Assembly: GCA_934130005.1 (NCBI GenBank)
Contig: CAKOXD010000001.1
Span: 62,001 to 126,000, forward strand
DNA from: an uncultured Bacilli bacterium
GTDB taxonomy: Bacteria; Bacillota_I; Bacilli_A; RF39; UBA660
Direction of reading: 5' to 3'
DNA length: 64,000 nt
The notes below the pieces were generated by a model that did not search any database, had not been told where the DNA came from, and was given only the letters and a program-made list of their open reading frames with translations. Positions 53,786 through 63,847 of the stretch are shown here, in pieces (the stretch's first letter is position 1; the number at the start of each line of letters is the position of its first letter). The translations under genes and the position numbers were made by a program.

Positions 53786-54269
53786 CCAACAATCCCTCTA
53801 TTTCTTTTATATATATTTTTTTATTATCTAATTCTATTTTATCTATAAACTCATTTATATATGGTATTAAATATTTTTTTTCATTATTTTTTACTACTAA
53901 TATATCATGTGCTTTACTTTTTATTATTTCTTTTAATTTACCTATTTTCTTATTATTTGAATATACATCTAATCCAATAATATCTTCATCTAATATTCCA
54001 TCAATTTTTAAATCTTCTCTTTTTATATAAACGTTAGAACCTTTATACTCTAAAACATCATTTATATCAATTATATTTTTAAATGTTACCATATCATATA
54101 TTTTATGTACACGATATGTATTTATTACTTCTTCTTTTTTTTCTTTTCCTATATAAACTTTAAAATCTTTTTTTAATACTTCTTTTTTATATTTAAAATC
54201 CGAGATGATTCTTACTTCTCCTTTTATGCCGTGAGTATTTACTATTTCACCTATACATATAAAATTCAT
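53775..54269 (-). CDS. rimM: 16S rRNA processing protein RimM
   Basis: 164 residues. IGEIVNTHGIKGEVRII (about 6-22) is the RimM N-terminal signature and a PRC-barrel domain follows (IIGLDVYSNNKKIGKL, YLIPYINEFIDKI). It helps assemble the 30S head. In many Firmicutes rpsP and a KH-protein gene precede it; here they are absent. Confidence 0.94.
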   Translation of the reverse strand: MNFICIGEIVNTHGIKGEVRIISDFKYKKEVLKKDFKVYIGKEKKEEVINTYRVHKIYDMVTFKNIIDINDVLEYKGSNVYIKREDLKIDGILDEDIIGLDVYSNNKKIGKLKEIIKSKAHDILVVKNNEKKYLIPYINEFIDKIELDNKKIYIKEIEGLLDEN

Positions 54270-54277
54270 AAAACCAC

Positions 54278-55006
54278 CTACTTATCTAATTCATAAAGTA
54301 TTATACTAGTTGCAACCCCTACATTTAAACTTTCACACGCTTCATTCATATCTATATAAATGAATTGGTCACACAAGTTTTGAACATCTTCACTTATTCC
54401 ATTTCCTTCATTGCCCATTATTATAACAAATTTTTCAAATTTTGCAATACTTTTTAAACTATTTCCATGAGTTACTTTTGTACCGATTATTTGATAATTG
54501 TTTTCTTTTAATTTTGGAATTGTCTCAAGTAAATTTTTTCTTATTATATTTATATGAAATAATAATCCTTGACTTGCCCTAATTACTTTTGAATTATATA
54601 AATCAACTGTATCATCACTTAAAATTATAGTATCTATGTTAAATGCAACCGCACTTCTTATTATAGTTCCTAAATTACCGGGATCTTGAATTTCATCAAG
54701 TGCCAATATTCTATTACCATAATTTTCTTGTTCTAATAGCTTATTACAAACTGCTAAAACAGGTTGTGGTGATTCAAGCTCACTTATATAATTAATAACA
54801 TCATTTGTTACATATATAGTTGGTACATCTAATGGGAAAATTTCATTTTGTTCCAAAATTAATTCTTTTATCATTCCCTTTTTATATGCCTCTAATACTA
54901 AATGTTCTCCTTCAACTATAAATAAATTTTCTTTATCTCTATATTTTTTTTGATTTAATTTTTTTATATTTTTTATTTTTTCATTTTTTATATTACTATA
55001 TAACAT
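54278..55006 (-). CDS. TrmH/SpoU-family rRNA or tRNA 2'-O-methyltransferase
   Basis: 242 residues. N-terminal substrate-binding part (KKYRDKENLFIVEGEHLVLEA), then the SPOUT motifs ALDEIQDPGNLGTIIRSAVAF, IIMGNEGNGIS and ESLNVGVATSIILYE. Closest to RlmB/TsnR-type 23S rRNA ribose methyltransferases; exact target unknown. It is next to rimM. Confidence 0.88.
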   Translation of the reverse strand: MLYSNIKNEKIKNIKKLNQKKYRDKENLFIVEGEHLVLEAYKKGMIKELILEQNEIFPLDVPTIYVTNDVINYISELESPQPVLAVCNKLLEQENYGNRILALDEIQDPGNLGTIIRSAVAFNIDTIILSDDTVDLYNSKVIRASQGLLFHINIIRKNLLETIPKLKENNYQIIGTKVTHGNSLKSIAKFEKFVIIMGNEGNGISEDVQNLCDQFIYIDMNEACESLNVGVATSIILYELDK

Positions 55007-55058
55007 AAAATCACCTAATATTATTTTATCATTTTTAGAAAATTAAGTCTATAAAAAA

Positions 55059-55082
55059 AGATATAGTGTTTTTTCTATACCT
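55059..55082 (-). terminator. Terminator of the second prepilin gene
   Basis: An 8-bp stem with one mismatch (AGATATAG with CTATACCT) and seven T on the minus strand. Confidence 0.6.
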
Positions 55083-55945
55083 TAACTTAATTTAACATAT
55101 TTTTTATTAATCTTTATAACAGGTCTTATATAATGACTATCAGTTGTTACTGATGATGTAGCTAACGTATTATTATTTACATAATATGCTGAAGTAGTAC
55201 CATATGTAGTACTTGTCCAATATTCACCATTTATCCATGTTTTATCTGCATCATTTACTATTGTTTTTATAACATTTTCGAATTCATCTTTTGTGATTAA
55301 CCTTTTTTCTGTTGCATAATTCCATGTATAATTTTCATTTAAAAATGTATCAATAGCATCTGGATTATCATTATTAGTACATGAAGTACACCAAGCTATT
55401 TTATTACTATTACTACTTGCTAATATACCAATTATGTAATTATCTCTTTCATCACTTTTTTCTATTACATAAAATTCACTAGTTTTTTTATCACCAACAG
55501 TTACTAATACTTTATCTCCTATTTCATATTTTGTAAATTCTTGATCAATAACTTGATATTCTAATTTATTATTTTGTTTTTCTATTACAATTTCCATTGT
55601 ATCACTAAAAGCTTTCTTTGTTCTTACATTTTTTAAATCAGAATCTATATATCCACCATCTTGAAGATCTTTTAATGTAATAATTAATCTAGAATAGTTT
55701 TGACTACATTTGTCTATATCAGAATATAAGCACTCTACTTTTGTGTTACTAGAATTCGGAAGTATAGCTAAATTGTCAGAACCCCAGATTTTTGCTGCCG
55801 ATTCAATATTTTTTATTTGATCATTATATAAATTTGTTTTATATTTTTTTAGCGATCCAGTTATTCCAGGAACTGTTACTAAAGCAATTAAAGCTAATAC
55901 AGTTAAAACAGCTAAAAGTTCTATCAATGTAAATCCTTTTTTCAT
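55082..55945 (-). CDS. Type IV pilin-like protein (prepilin)
   Basis: 287 residues from ATG 55945 (MKKGFTLIELLAV) behind an AGGTGAT site. The cleavage site is G-F after a 3-residue leader; the hydrophobic helix (about 4-28) is normal. The extracellular body has two cysteine pairs and ends with a segment that contains GEYWTSTTYG and IRPVIKINKKY, the kind of C-terminal domain common on such pilins in uncultured Firmicutes. Unlike the prepilin at 32586 it has no poly-G tract and is in frame. No pilus assembly genes lie in the window. Confidence 0.85.
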   Translation of the reverse strand: MKKGFTLIELLAVLTVLALIALVTVPGITGSLKKYKTNLYNDQIKNIESAAKIWGSDNLAILPNSSNTKVECLYSDIDKCSQNYSRLIITLKDLQDGGYIDSDLKNVRTKKAFSDTMEIVIEKQNNKLEYQVIDQEFTKYEIGDKVLVTVGDKKTSEFYVIEKSDERDNYIIGILASSNSNKIAWCTSCTNNDNPDAIDTFLNENYTWNYATEKRLITKDEFENVIKTIVNDADKTWINGEYWTSTTYGTTSAYYVNNNTLATSSVTTDSHYIRPVIKINKKYVKLS

Positions 55946-56014
55946 ATTATCACCTATATACATAATATCAAAATAAATTTATATTTTCAAATATTTAAGT
56001 AAATATAATGTAAA

Positions 56015-57295
56015 TTATTCTTGTGGTTCTACATTTAAAATGGTTTTATTTTCAAAACTTATTTTATTAATAAATTTTGAAAAATCATCATAATTTAAAT
56101 TTTTATAATGTTCATATACATTCATATCTATTTTATTATCTCTAATTATTGAATTCATAATAAATGAATTTAAACTATATATATTATCACTCATATATAT
56201 ACAAGAACTTAATAATATTTTTTTCTTTCTTAAAAATTCTTTTTCTTCTACTTTTTTATTTCTTATTTCTTTATCTATTTCTTTTAACAGTTCCTCACTT
56301 CTATCAGTAGAAGCTTCTATAATTAAAACTAAATGTTTATCAGTTTTTAATGTACTATATAAAATATCTTTTGTAACAGTTTTATTTTCTTTTAATTTTT
56401 CTAAAACTTTTGATGTTGAACCTATTTTAATATCAGCATATATACCAATATAATTTAATATTGTAATCTCATCCATATTTATGTCTTCTATATTTATTTT
56501 ATATGCTACTAATATTTTAGGAATTGTAACATTCATATAACATATATCATTTTTTTTAGAAACTGTATCTGGTTCTAAATATTCTTTTACTTTTATTTCT
56601 TCAAGTGTTTTAAATTTTTTATTTTTTTGATTTTGTTTTACAACATCAATTATATTTTGGGGATCAACATTTCCAGTTACAACTACAAACATATTAGATG
56701 GATTATAAAAGGTATTATAACATGTATATAAATCTTCTTTTGTTATTTTTCTTATACTTTCAACAGTTCCACCAACTGGTATCTTAATAGGATGTTCAAC
56801 AAACGTATTATAGATAATCTTTTCATTAGGATTACTATCAGGATCATCTTGATACATTTTTAACTCTTGTTCTATTATTCCTTTCTCTTTTTCTACATTT
56901 TCATATGTAAAATAAGGTTCTTGAACAAAGTCCAATAAATAATTTAAATTTTCATTTATTTTTTCCTGTGTTACAAACAAATATGTTGTTTTAAAATTAG
57001 ATGTATTTGCATTACAATCTGATCCAGTTTTACTAAAAAAATTGAAAGGATCTTCACCATCTTTTTGTTCAAATACTTTATGTTCTAAAAAATGAGCTAT
57101 TCCATCAGGAAATTTCTTCATGTTTTTTTCTCCTATTGGAATAAATTCATTTTGAATAGATCCATAATTAGTTGAAAAAGTAACATAAACATTATTTACA
57201 TCTTTTTTAGGTACTACAAACACTCTAAGCCCATTAGATAATACTTCTTCAAAAATATCAACATCCAAATTATAAAGTTGAATCTTCTTCATCAT
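56015..57295 (-). CDS. ymfH: M16-family zinc peptidase, YmfH type (active subunit)
   Basis: 426 residues. The inverted zinc motif HFLEH is present in GIAHFLEHKVFEQ (about 68-80), with the third ligand glutamate in EKGIIEQELKMYQDDP. The C-terminal M16 half is present. It overlaps the upstream M16 gene by 26 bases. In Bacillus ymfF-ymfH lie together and act as a pair. Confidence 0.88.
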   Translation of the reverse strand: MMKKIQLYNLDVDIFEEVLSNGLRVFVVPKKDVNNVYVTFSTNYGSIQNEFIPIGEKNMKKFPDGIAHFLEHKVFEQKDGEDPFNFFSKTGSDCNANTSNFKTTYLFVTQEKINENLNYLLDFVQEPYFTYENVEKEKGIIEQELKMYQDDPDSNPNEKIIYNTFVEHPIKIPVGGTVESIRKITKEDLYTCYNTFYNPSNMFVVVTGNVDPQNIIDVVKQNQKNKKFKTLEEIKVKEYLEPDTVSKKNDICYMNVTIPKILVAYKINIEDINMDEITILNYIGIYADIKIGSTSKVLEKLKENKTVTKDILYSTLKTDKHLVLIIEASTDRSEELLKEIDKEIRNKKVEEKEFLRKKKILLSSCIYMSDNIYSLNSFIMNSIIRDNKIDMNVYEHYKNLNYDDFSKFINKISFENKTILNVEPQE

Positions 57296-58541
57296 TATCT
57301 ATCCCTTCTAATAAAAATATTTTATCTATTTCTACTTTGTTTGCAAAAGATATAATATCTTCTTTTGTTACTTTTTTTATTTGTTTTATTCTAGTATCAA
57401 CTAAGTCTAAATTAGCATATTCATGTGATAAATAATTAGATATTATTAAATTTTGATTATCATAAATTTCTTTGCAACTACTTGTATATATTTTTTTAGC
57501 TTCAGTTATATCTTTGTTACTAACTTTACCATTTTTTATTTTCTCTAATTCTCTTTTAATTAAATCAATTGTTTTTTCATAATTTTTTCTATTTATGCCA
57601 GCAACTATAGTCATAGTTTTGGATAAAACAGATACATTAGAATTTATATAATAACATAGTGAATTTTTTTCACGAACCACTTGAAATAATTTTGAGTTTG
57701 GACTTCCACCTAATATCAAAGAATATAAACTTGATACATATTTTAATTCGAAGTCTGAAACATTAAAGAACTTTAATCCGATAGCTAATTTGCTTTGATT
57801 AATATTTAGTTTTTCTTTTATTTCTTTTTCTTCTGCTTTATCTAAGGTTAAATAATGTTCTAAATTTTCATTTAATCTAATCGTATTTGGAACGTATTTA
57901 TTAAATATCTCTTCATATGTGTTTTCTATATTACCAATTATAAATATATCTATTATGTCGTTTTCAATTACTGTTTTATAATAATCATATAAATTAGTAG
58001 ATGTAATTTTATCCAAATCTTCCAAATAACCACATGATCTATAAGAAAATGGTCCATCAGACATTTCTTCATATAATCTAATCAAACTATATTTTTTAGT
58101 ATCATCTTTTAAACTTTTTATATCTTCTTCTAATGTTTTCTTTATTAAATCAAAATATTCTTTTTCAAATTTATTTTCATTTATATTTGGATTAAATATA
58201 AGTTCAAGTAAGAAAATTATTGATTTTTTTATCATATCTTGTTCTGTGTATTTCTCATTTAAAAATGTTTCTTTAAATGAAATAATATGATAATTACCAG
58301 ATTTATATGGAGATGAACTTATACCAACTCCATATAATTCTTCTGTTTCTATTTCTATATCTCTTGAAGTTTTATATTTTTTACTAGAATTAATAAGCAT
58401 ATCATTTAAGAAATTTCTAATTGTTATTTCATCTTTTTTTATTTTTCTTTTAAAGTTAATTCTAAGATTAATAGTTTTAAATTTATCAGTTTTAATTATA
58501 TGTAAATTATAATTATCTTTTTTTATTTTTTGATATTCCAT
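57270..58541 (-). CDS. ymfF: M16-family peptidase-like protein, YmfF type (non-catalytic partner)
   Basis: 423 residues with an M16 fold but no HxxEH motif at the expected N-terminal position, so it is probably the inactive partner. The C-terminal region has SLCYYINSNVSVLSKTM and an arginine/tyrosine-rich segment typical of substrate-binding subunits. AGAGGTGAT supports ATG 58541. Confidence 0.85.
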   Translation of the reverse strand: MEYQKIKKDNYNLHIIKTDKFKTINLRINFKRKIKKDEITIRNFLNDMLINSSKKYKTSRDIEIETEELYGVGISSSPYKSGNYHIISFKETFLNEKYTEQDMIKKSIIFLLELIFNPNINENKFEKEYFDLIKKTLEEDIKSLKDDTKKYSLIRLYEEMSDGPFSYRSCGYLEDLDKITSTNLYDYYKTVIENDIIDIFIIGNIENTYEEIFNKYVPNTIRLNENLEHYLTLDKAEEKEIKEKLNINQSKLAIGLKFFNVSDFELKYVSSLYSLILGGSPNSKLFQVVREKNSLCYYINSNVSVLSKTMTIVAGINRKNYEKTIDLIKRELEKIKNGKVSNKDITEAKKIYTSSCKEIYDNQNLIISNYLSHEYANLDLVDTRIKQIKKVTKEDIISFANKVEIDKIFLLEGIDNDEEDSTL

Positions 58542-58581
58542 TTTATCACCTCTTTTTATTATGTACTAATATATTTTTTTA

Positions 58582-59289
58582 TTACATATAAAGAGTCGAT
58601 TCTAAAGCAATTTCTATCATATTATTAAAAGAGTTTTGTCTTTCTAAGCTTGTTGTTTCTTCTTTTGTTATAAAGCTATCAGAAATTGTAAGTAAACATG
58701 CAGCTTTTTTATTTAATACTTTTGCATTATGAAATAGCGCGAAGGATTCCATTTCAACTGCTTGGCATCCATATTTTTTATTTAACTCTTCATAGTTATT
58801 ATTTTCTTTATAAAATACATCACTGCTATGAATATTACCATAATATATTTTTTTATTTAAGTTATTTGCAACATTTTTTATTATGTCATTTAATTCTTTA
58901 GATCCTCCTTGTAGTTCATTTAAATCATTATTTTGTGTTTTGGCAAAACTTGATTCAGAGTAACATTTATCAACTAATAAAACATCATATAAATTTAAAT
59001 CTTTTGTATAGGAACCTGCTGAACCAACTCTTATTATGTTATCTACATCATAAAATTTATATAATTCATATGAATATATACCAATACTTGGCATTCCCAT
59101 TCCACTTGCCATTACAGTTACTTCTTTATCTTTATATAATCCTGTATAAGCAAACATACCTCTAACACTATTAACTAATTTATAATTTTCTAAATATTTT
59201 TCCGCTATCATCTTTGCTCTTAATGGATCTCCTGGCATTATTACAGTTTTTGCTATTTCTTCTTTTTTTGCTTCTATATGTGGTGTCAT
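58582..59289 (-). CDS. deoD: Purine nucleoside phosphorylase DeoD
   Basis: 235 residues, the hexameric DeoD type. The phosphate/purine-binding segments VIMPGDPLRAKMIAEKYL (about 17-34), ASGMGMPSIGIYSYEL and IRVGSAGSYTKDL, and the catalytic VEMESFAL are conserved. Purine nucleoside salvage. Four-base overlap with miaA (ATGA). Confidence 0.95.
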   Translation of the reverse strand: MTPHIEAKKEEIAKTVIMPGDPLRAKMIAEKYLENYKLVNSVRGMFAYTGLYKDKEVTVMASGMGMPSIGIYSYELYKFYDVDNIIRVGSAGSYTKDLNLYDVLLVDKCYSESSFAKTQNNDLNELQGGSKELNDIIKNVANNLNKKIYYGNIHSSDVFYKENNNYEELNKKYGCQAVEMESFALFHNAKVLNKKAACLLTISDSFITKEETTSLERQNSFNNMIEIALESTLYM

Positions 59290-60173
59290 ATTATTCCTCC
59301 TATATATCTTTCTATTTCTTTTATTGTATTATTAAAATTTTCATAATCAGTATTAAACCATTTAACATTCATTTGATTATTAAACCAAGTATATTGTCTT
59401 TTTGCATACCTTCTACTTTTTTGTTTAATAAGTTCAATTGAAACATTTAAAGTTTCATTTCCTTCAAAATATGGAAATAATTCTTTATAACCTATTGGTG
59501 TTAATACGGCTTTGGTTCTAATATTAGAATCATATATTTTTTTTGCCTCTTCTATTAAACCTTTTTTTAACATCTGATCTACTCTATTATCAATCATAGA
59601 ATATAATTTTTTTCTATCTGTTGTAAGTCCTATAAATATAGTATCATATAACAATTCAGTTGTTTTTTCTTTTTCACTTATTTTATTACCTGTTGAATAA
59701 TAATAATCAAGTGCTCTTTCTACTCTTTTTCTATTGTTAATATGTATTTCTGTATTAGGATCAATTTTTAATAATTCTTTATATAATTCTTCATTTGTAT
59801 ATTTTGAATAATCTTTTTTTACACTTTCAATATTAAATTTATAATCATATAAACAGGCTTTTATATATAATCCAGTTCCTCCTACTATAATTGGTGTTTT
59901 TCCTTTATCAAATATTTCATCGATAGCTTTTCTAGAATCTCTTTGATAGTCAAACACACTATAATCGTCAGTTATATTTTTAATACTTAAAAGATGATGA
60001 TTTATATTTTTCATTTCTTCTTTTGTTACTTTAGCAGTTGCAATATCCATTCCGTAAAATATCTGAGTTGAATCTGCATTTATAATTTCACCATTATATT
60101 TTAAAGCAAGTTCTATACTTAATTTAGTCTTGCCAACAGCAGTCGGACCTACTATACATATTATTTTTCTCAT
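59286..60173 (-). CDS. miaA: tRNA dimethylallyltransferase MiaA
   Basis: 295 residues. P-loop VGPTAVGKTKLSI (about 8-20), DSTQIFYGMDIATAKV and GGTGLYIKACLYDY are conserved. It adds a dimethylallyl group to A37 of UNN-decoding tRNAs, the substrate of MiaB at 20572. AGGTGAT site at ATG 60173. Confidence 0.96.
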   Translation of the reverse strand: MRKIICIVGPTAVGKTKLSIELALKYNGEIINADSTQIFYGMDIATAKVTKEEMKNINHHLLSIKNITDDYSVFDYQRDSRKAIDEIFDKGKTPIIVGGTGLYIKACLYDYKFNIESVKKDYSKYTNEELYKELLKIDPNTEIHINNRKRVERALDYYYSTGNKISEKEKTTELLYDTIFIGLTTDRKKLYSMIDNRVDQMLKKGLIEEAKKIYDSNIRTKAVLTPIGYKELFPYFEGNETLNVSIELIKQKSRRYAKRQYTWFNNQMNVKWFNTDYENFNNTIKEIERYIGGII

Positions 60174-60181
60174 TTTATCAC

Positions 60182-61141
60182 CTATTTATAATTTCTTTTT
60201 AACACTTTTTTATAACATTCAGTAAAAATTTCATAAGTATTTTTTGATAAATCATCAGTATCATAGTCTAAATTTAAATAATCAAGCACTTGAGAAAATT
60301 TATATTCTTTTAATTTATCATTTAATTCAAAAAATTCATTAATATTTTTTTTATTGTTTTTAATTCTATAATACATATAACAACCTATAAAACATCCCAA
60401 TATATATTGTTGTTCATTATCTAACGTTAATTTTTCATCTTCTTCTATTTTTTTAAAAACCGTTACCAAATCATAGACATATTCATTTTTTGTATCATTT
60501 ATAACATTCATTATTTTTCCAAAATCAATGTACATATCATCTAAATATTCTGATAATAATCTTAAATTAATATCAATTTCTATTGCTTTAGATTTTATAG
60601 CGAAAAGTGTTAAATTATTAGGTATTCTAGAATCTTTAATACCTTTTTCTATTAAAAAATCTTCAAATAGTAATTCTCCTAAAAAGGATAGTCCTTCTGT
60701 ATAAAAATATCTAGTAAAGCTTTCACAGTTTATATCAATATTTAAATCATGTATAAATTCGTGTACAATTGAAAAAGCATCTTCTATTGTTCCTTTTAAA
60801 GGAATAAAAATAATTCTTTTTTTATAAATATCATCGTATTCACTATATGCAGTTAATACATTAGCATAGTCATTTTCAAATATAAATGTTCCATCATTTA
60901 ATCTTTCAATTAAAATATCATAGTAATCTTTATTCATTTTAAAGAAAAATTCTTTTGCTAATTTTATATTTTCATCTTTACTTACTTTTTTTGTAAACTT
61001 AAAATCATAATCTCTGTCTTCAAATGATAAAACTATATTATTTAATTTTTGTATTAATAAATAATCAGTTTTATCACTACTCTCTGTTAATTTTATATAA
61101 TTTTTAGTAGCATCACATATTATTTCAAATTCATTTTTCAT
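60182..61141 (-). CDS. Unknown protein with HExxH metallopeptidase-like motif
   Basis: 319 residues without signal peptide. HEFIH at residues 127-131 ([13 protein letters not shown]) and a downstream TEGLSFLGE (148-155) look like a zincin active site with a glutamate ligand. No family recognised. It lies between miaA and queA and overlaps queA by four bases. It is not obviously similar to the other HExxH protein at 5227 beyond the motif. Confidence 0.6.
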   Translation of the reverse strand: MKNEFEIICDATKNYIKLTESSDKTDYLLIQKLNNIVLSFEDRDYDFKFTKKVSKDENIKLAKEFFFKMNKDYYDILIERLNDGTFIFENDYANVLTAYSEYDDIYKKRIIFIPLKGTIEDAFSIVHEFIHDLNIDINCESFTRYFYTEGLSFLGELLFEDFLIEKGIKDSRIPNNLTLFAIKSKAIEIDINLRLLSEYLDDMYIDFGKIMNVINDTKNEYVYDLVTVFKKIEEDEKLTLDNEQQYILGCFIGCYMYYRIKNNKKNINEFFELNDKLKEYKFSQVLDYLNLDYDTDDLSKNTYEIFTECYKKVLKRNYK

Positions 61142-62163
61142 TTTATAAACATCGCATCTCCAAAAGAGAAAAATCTATATTTATGATTAACAGCTTCTTT
61201 GTAAGCATTTAATATGTTGTCTTTTCCAGCTAATGCACTTACAAGCATAACAAGAGTAGATTTTGGAAGATGAAAATTAGTAATTAAAGCATCAATAGCT
61301 TTAAATTTATACCCAGGATATATAAATATATCTGTCCAACCAGAACATTCTCTAAATTCACCATATAAGTTCATTATAGTTTCAAGTGTTCTAGTAGAAG
61401 TAGTACCTACACTAATTATTCTTCTATTATTTTTTTTAGCTTCATTTAAAACATTAGCTGTTTCTTTACTCATCATGTAATATTCAGAATGCATTTTATG
61501 ATCATTTATATTTTCAACATTAACAGGTCTAAAAGTTCCAAGTCCAACATGTAAAGTAACATATTCTATTAAAATACCTTTTTCTTTTATTTTATTTAAT
61601 AAATCTATTGTAAAATGTAATCCTGCTGTTGGAGCAGCTGCTGAACCTATATTTTTAGCATATACTGTTTGATATCTATCTTTATCATTTAGTTTTTCAT
61701 GAATATAAGGTGGCAATGGCATTTCTCCTAATTTATCTAATATTTCATAAAATATTCCATTATATTTAAATTCAAAAACTCTAATTCCTTCTTCTTTAAT
61801 ATCAACACATTCAGCACTAAGTAATCCATCACCAAATATTACTCTTGTACCTATTTTTATTCTTTTAGCTGGTTTAGATAAACATTCCCATTTATTATTT
61901 TCTAGTTCTTTTAACATTAAAACTTCTATTACTGCTTTTGTATCTTCTTTTTCTCCTATAAGTCTTGCTGGTATTACTTTTGTATCATTTAAAACAAGTA
62001 CATCACCCTGATTTAAATAATCAATAATATTATTAAAATGTTTATGTTCTAATTCACCTGTTTGTTTATCTAAAACTAACATTTTAGATGAATCTCTTTT
62101 TTCTAGAGGAGTTTGCGCTATTAACTCTTCTGGTAAATAATAATCAAAATCTTCTGTTTTCAT
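61138..62163 (-). CDS. queA: S-adenosylmethionine:tRNA ribosyltransferase-isomerase QueA
   Basis: 341 residues. [28 protein letters not shown] at the N-terminus, [23 protein letters not shown] and [17 protein letters not shown] are the family signatures. It makes epoxyqueuosine in anticodon position 34 from preQ1-modified tRNA. It lies in a unit with ruvAB, as in many Bacilli. Confidence 0.97.
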   Translation of the reverse strand: MKTEDFDYYLPEELIAQTPLEKRDSSKMLVLDKQTGELEHKHFNNIIDYLNQGDVLVLNDTKVIPARLIGEKEDTKAVIEVLMLKELENNKWECLSKPAKRIKIGTRVIFGDGLLSAECVDIKEEGIRVFEFKYNGIFYEILDKLGEMPLPPYIHEKLNDKDRYQTVYAKNIGSAAAPTAGLHFTIDLLNKIKEKGILIEYVTLHVGLGTFRPVNVENINDHKMHSEYYMMSKETANVLNEAKKNNRRIISVGTTSTRTLETIMNLYGEFRECSGWTDIFIYPGYKFKAIDALITNFHLPKSTLVMLVSALAGKDNILNAYKEAVNHKYRFFSFGDAMFIK

Positions 62164-62180
62164 TTTATCACTTCTTCTAT

Positions 62181-63176
62181 TTAATTTTCTTTCTTAATGT
62201 TTAAATGTTTATATGCTTTTTCTGTTACCATTCTACCTCTACTAGTTCTTTTTAATAAGCCGATTTGAAGTAAATATGGTTCATAAACATCTTCAATTGT
62301 TGATTGCTCTTCACCTATACTTGATGCGATTGCTTCAATTCCAACTGGACCACCATTAAATTTTTCTATAATAGATTTTAATAAATTATAATCAGTATCA
62401 TCAAGTCCTAGCGAATCAACCTTTAATCTATCTAAGGCTGTTTTTGTAATTTCTAAATCAATAATACCATTATTCATTACATAAGCAAAGTCTCTTACAC
62501 GTTTAAATAATCTATTAGCGATTCTTGGAGTACCTCTACTTCTTCTTGCAAGTTCATAAGCAGCATCTTCATCAATTTGAGTATTTAAAACTCTTCCTGT
62601 TCTTTTTACAATTTCTTTTAACTCATCTTCTGTATAAAATTTTAATTTTGAAATTATTCCAAATCTATCTCTAAGTGGACTTGAAAGATCACCAGCTCTA
62701 GTAGTTGCACCAACTAAAGTAAAAGGTGGTAAATCAATTCTAATATTTCTACTAGTAGAGTCACTTCCTACAATTATATCTAGTTTAAAATCTTCCATTG
62801 CAGGATATAAAATTTCTTCTATATATTTAGGAATTCTATGAATCTCATCAATAAATAAAACATCCCCTTCTTCTAATGTTGACAAAATAGCTGCTAAATC
62901 GCCTGTTTTTTCTATAGAAGGTCCACTTGCAGTCTTTATATTACTTCCAAGTTCATTAGCAATTATATAAGCAAGGGTTGTTTTACCAAGTCCGGGAGGT
63001 CCATACAAAAGAACATGGTCTAATGATTCATCTCTCATCTTTGCTGCTTTTATATAAATATCTAAGTTTTCTTTTACTTCAGTTTGACCAATATATTCAT
63101 CTATACTATCAGGTCGTATTGTTTCTTCAAAAGTATCCTCAACTAATTCATGATTAGTTATCACTCTCTCATCCAT
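62181..63176 (-). CDS. ruvB: Holliday junction helicase RuvB
   Basis: 331 residues. Walker [13 protein letters not shown] (about 58-69), Walker [11 protein letters not shown], sensor [19 protein letters not shown], and a winged-helix C-terminus ([17 protein letters not shown]). The AGGTGAT site precedes ATG 63176. Works with RuvA on recombination junctions. Confidence 0.97.
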   Translation of the reverse strand: MDERVITNHELVEDTFEETIRPDSIDEYIGQTEVKENLDIYIKAAKMRDESLDHVLLYGPPGLGKTTLAYIIANELGSNIKTASGPSIEKTGDLAAILSTLEEGDVLFIDEIHRIPKYIEEILYPAMEDFKLDIIVGSDSTSRNIRIDLPPFTLVGATTRAGDLSSPLRDRFGIISKLKFYTEDELKEIVKRTGRVLNTQIDEDAAYELARRSRGTPRIANRLFKRVRDFAYVMNNGIIDLEITKTALDRLKVDSLGLDDTDYNLLKSIIEKFNGGPVGIEAIASSIGEEQSTIEDVYEPYLLQIGLLKRTSRGRMVTEKAYKHLNIKKEN

Positions 63177-63185
63177 TTAATCACC

Positions 63186-63737
63186 TCATTTTAACAGCAT
63201 TTTTAAAGCTTCTTTAATTTGAACTTCTATTTTTTGCTTATTATCAATATTTGGTATAATTTTCTTTATATCTTGTTTTTTATAACCAAGTGCTTCTAAT
63301 GCTTCTATTAACTCATCATTTAATAAAGTATTTGAATCTTCTTTTACAACTAATTTTCCTTTTAAATCCAGAATTATTTGTCTAGCAACTTTATCACCAA
63401 TCTTTGGAAATTTTTTTAAGTAATTAACATTTCCATTTTCTATTGCACTAACAACTTCATCAATTGAACCACTCGCAATTATTGGTAATGCCATTTTAGG
63501 TCCTAAACCTTTTACATTTATAAGTTTCAAAAATAAGTCTTTTTCACTTTTCTCTTTAAATCCATATAAAGAAATATCATCTTCTGAAACTTTTTGATAC
63601 AAATATATTTTATATTCTTTATTCAATGTATATGAATAAGGATTAGAAGTAAAAATAATATATCCTATTTTATTATTTTCTAAAATAATATAATTACTAT
63701 CAATCTCAGTAACTACTCCATTTATATAACCATACAT
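63186..63737 (-). CDS. ruvA: Holliday junction DNA-binding protein RuvA
   Basis: 183 residues. N-terminal OB fold (MYGYINGVVTEID), two helix-hairpin-helix motifs (LINVKGLGPKMALPI and LKKFPKIGDKVARQIILDLKG), and a C-terminal RuvB-binding domain (LIEALEALGYKKQDIKKI). It targets RuvB to four-way junctions. Confidence 0.96.
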   Translation of the reverse strand: MYGYINGVVTEIDSNYIILENNKIGYIIFTSNPYSYTLNKEYKIYLYQKVSEDDISLYGFKEKSEKDLFLKLINVKGLGPKMALPIIASGSIDEVVSAIENGNVNYLKKFPKIGDKVARQIILDLKGKLVVKEDSNTLLNDELIEALEALGYKKQDIKKIIPNIDNKQKIEVQIKEALKMLLK

Positions 63738-63815
63738 ATAATTTAATCACCTTCTATATTATAACATAAGCTTCATTTAAATGATACCATACATTTGTTT
63801 GTAATTCAAGTAAAA

Positions 63816-63847
63816 ATTAAAATAGTATCAATAAATACTATTTTAAT
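63816..63847 (-). terminator. Terminator of cysS
   Basis: A perfect 13-bp stem (ATTAAAATAGTAT and its complement) with a 6-base loop. The 5' arm includes the cysS stop codon; T-rich sequence follows on the minus strand. Confidence 0.75.
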
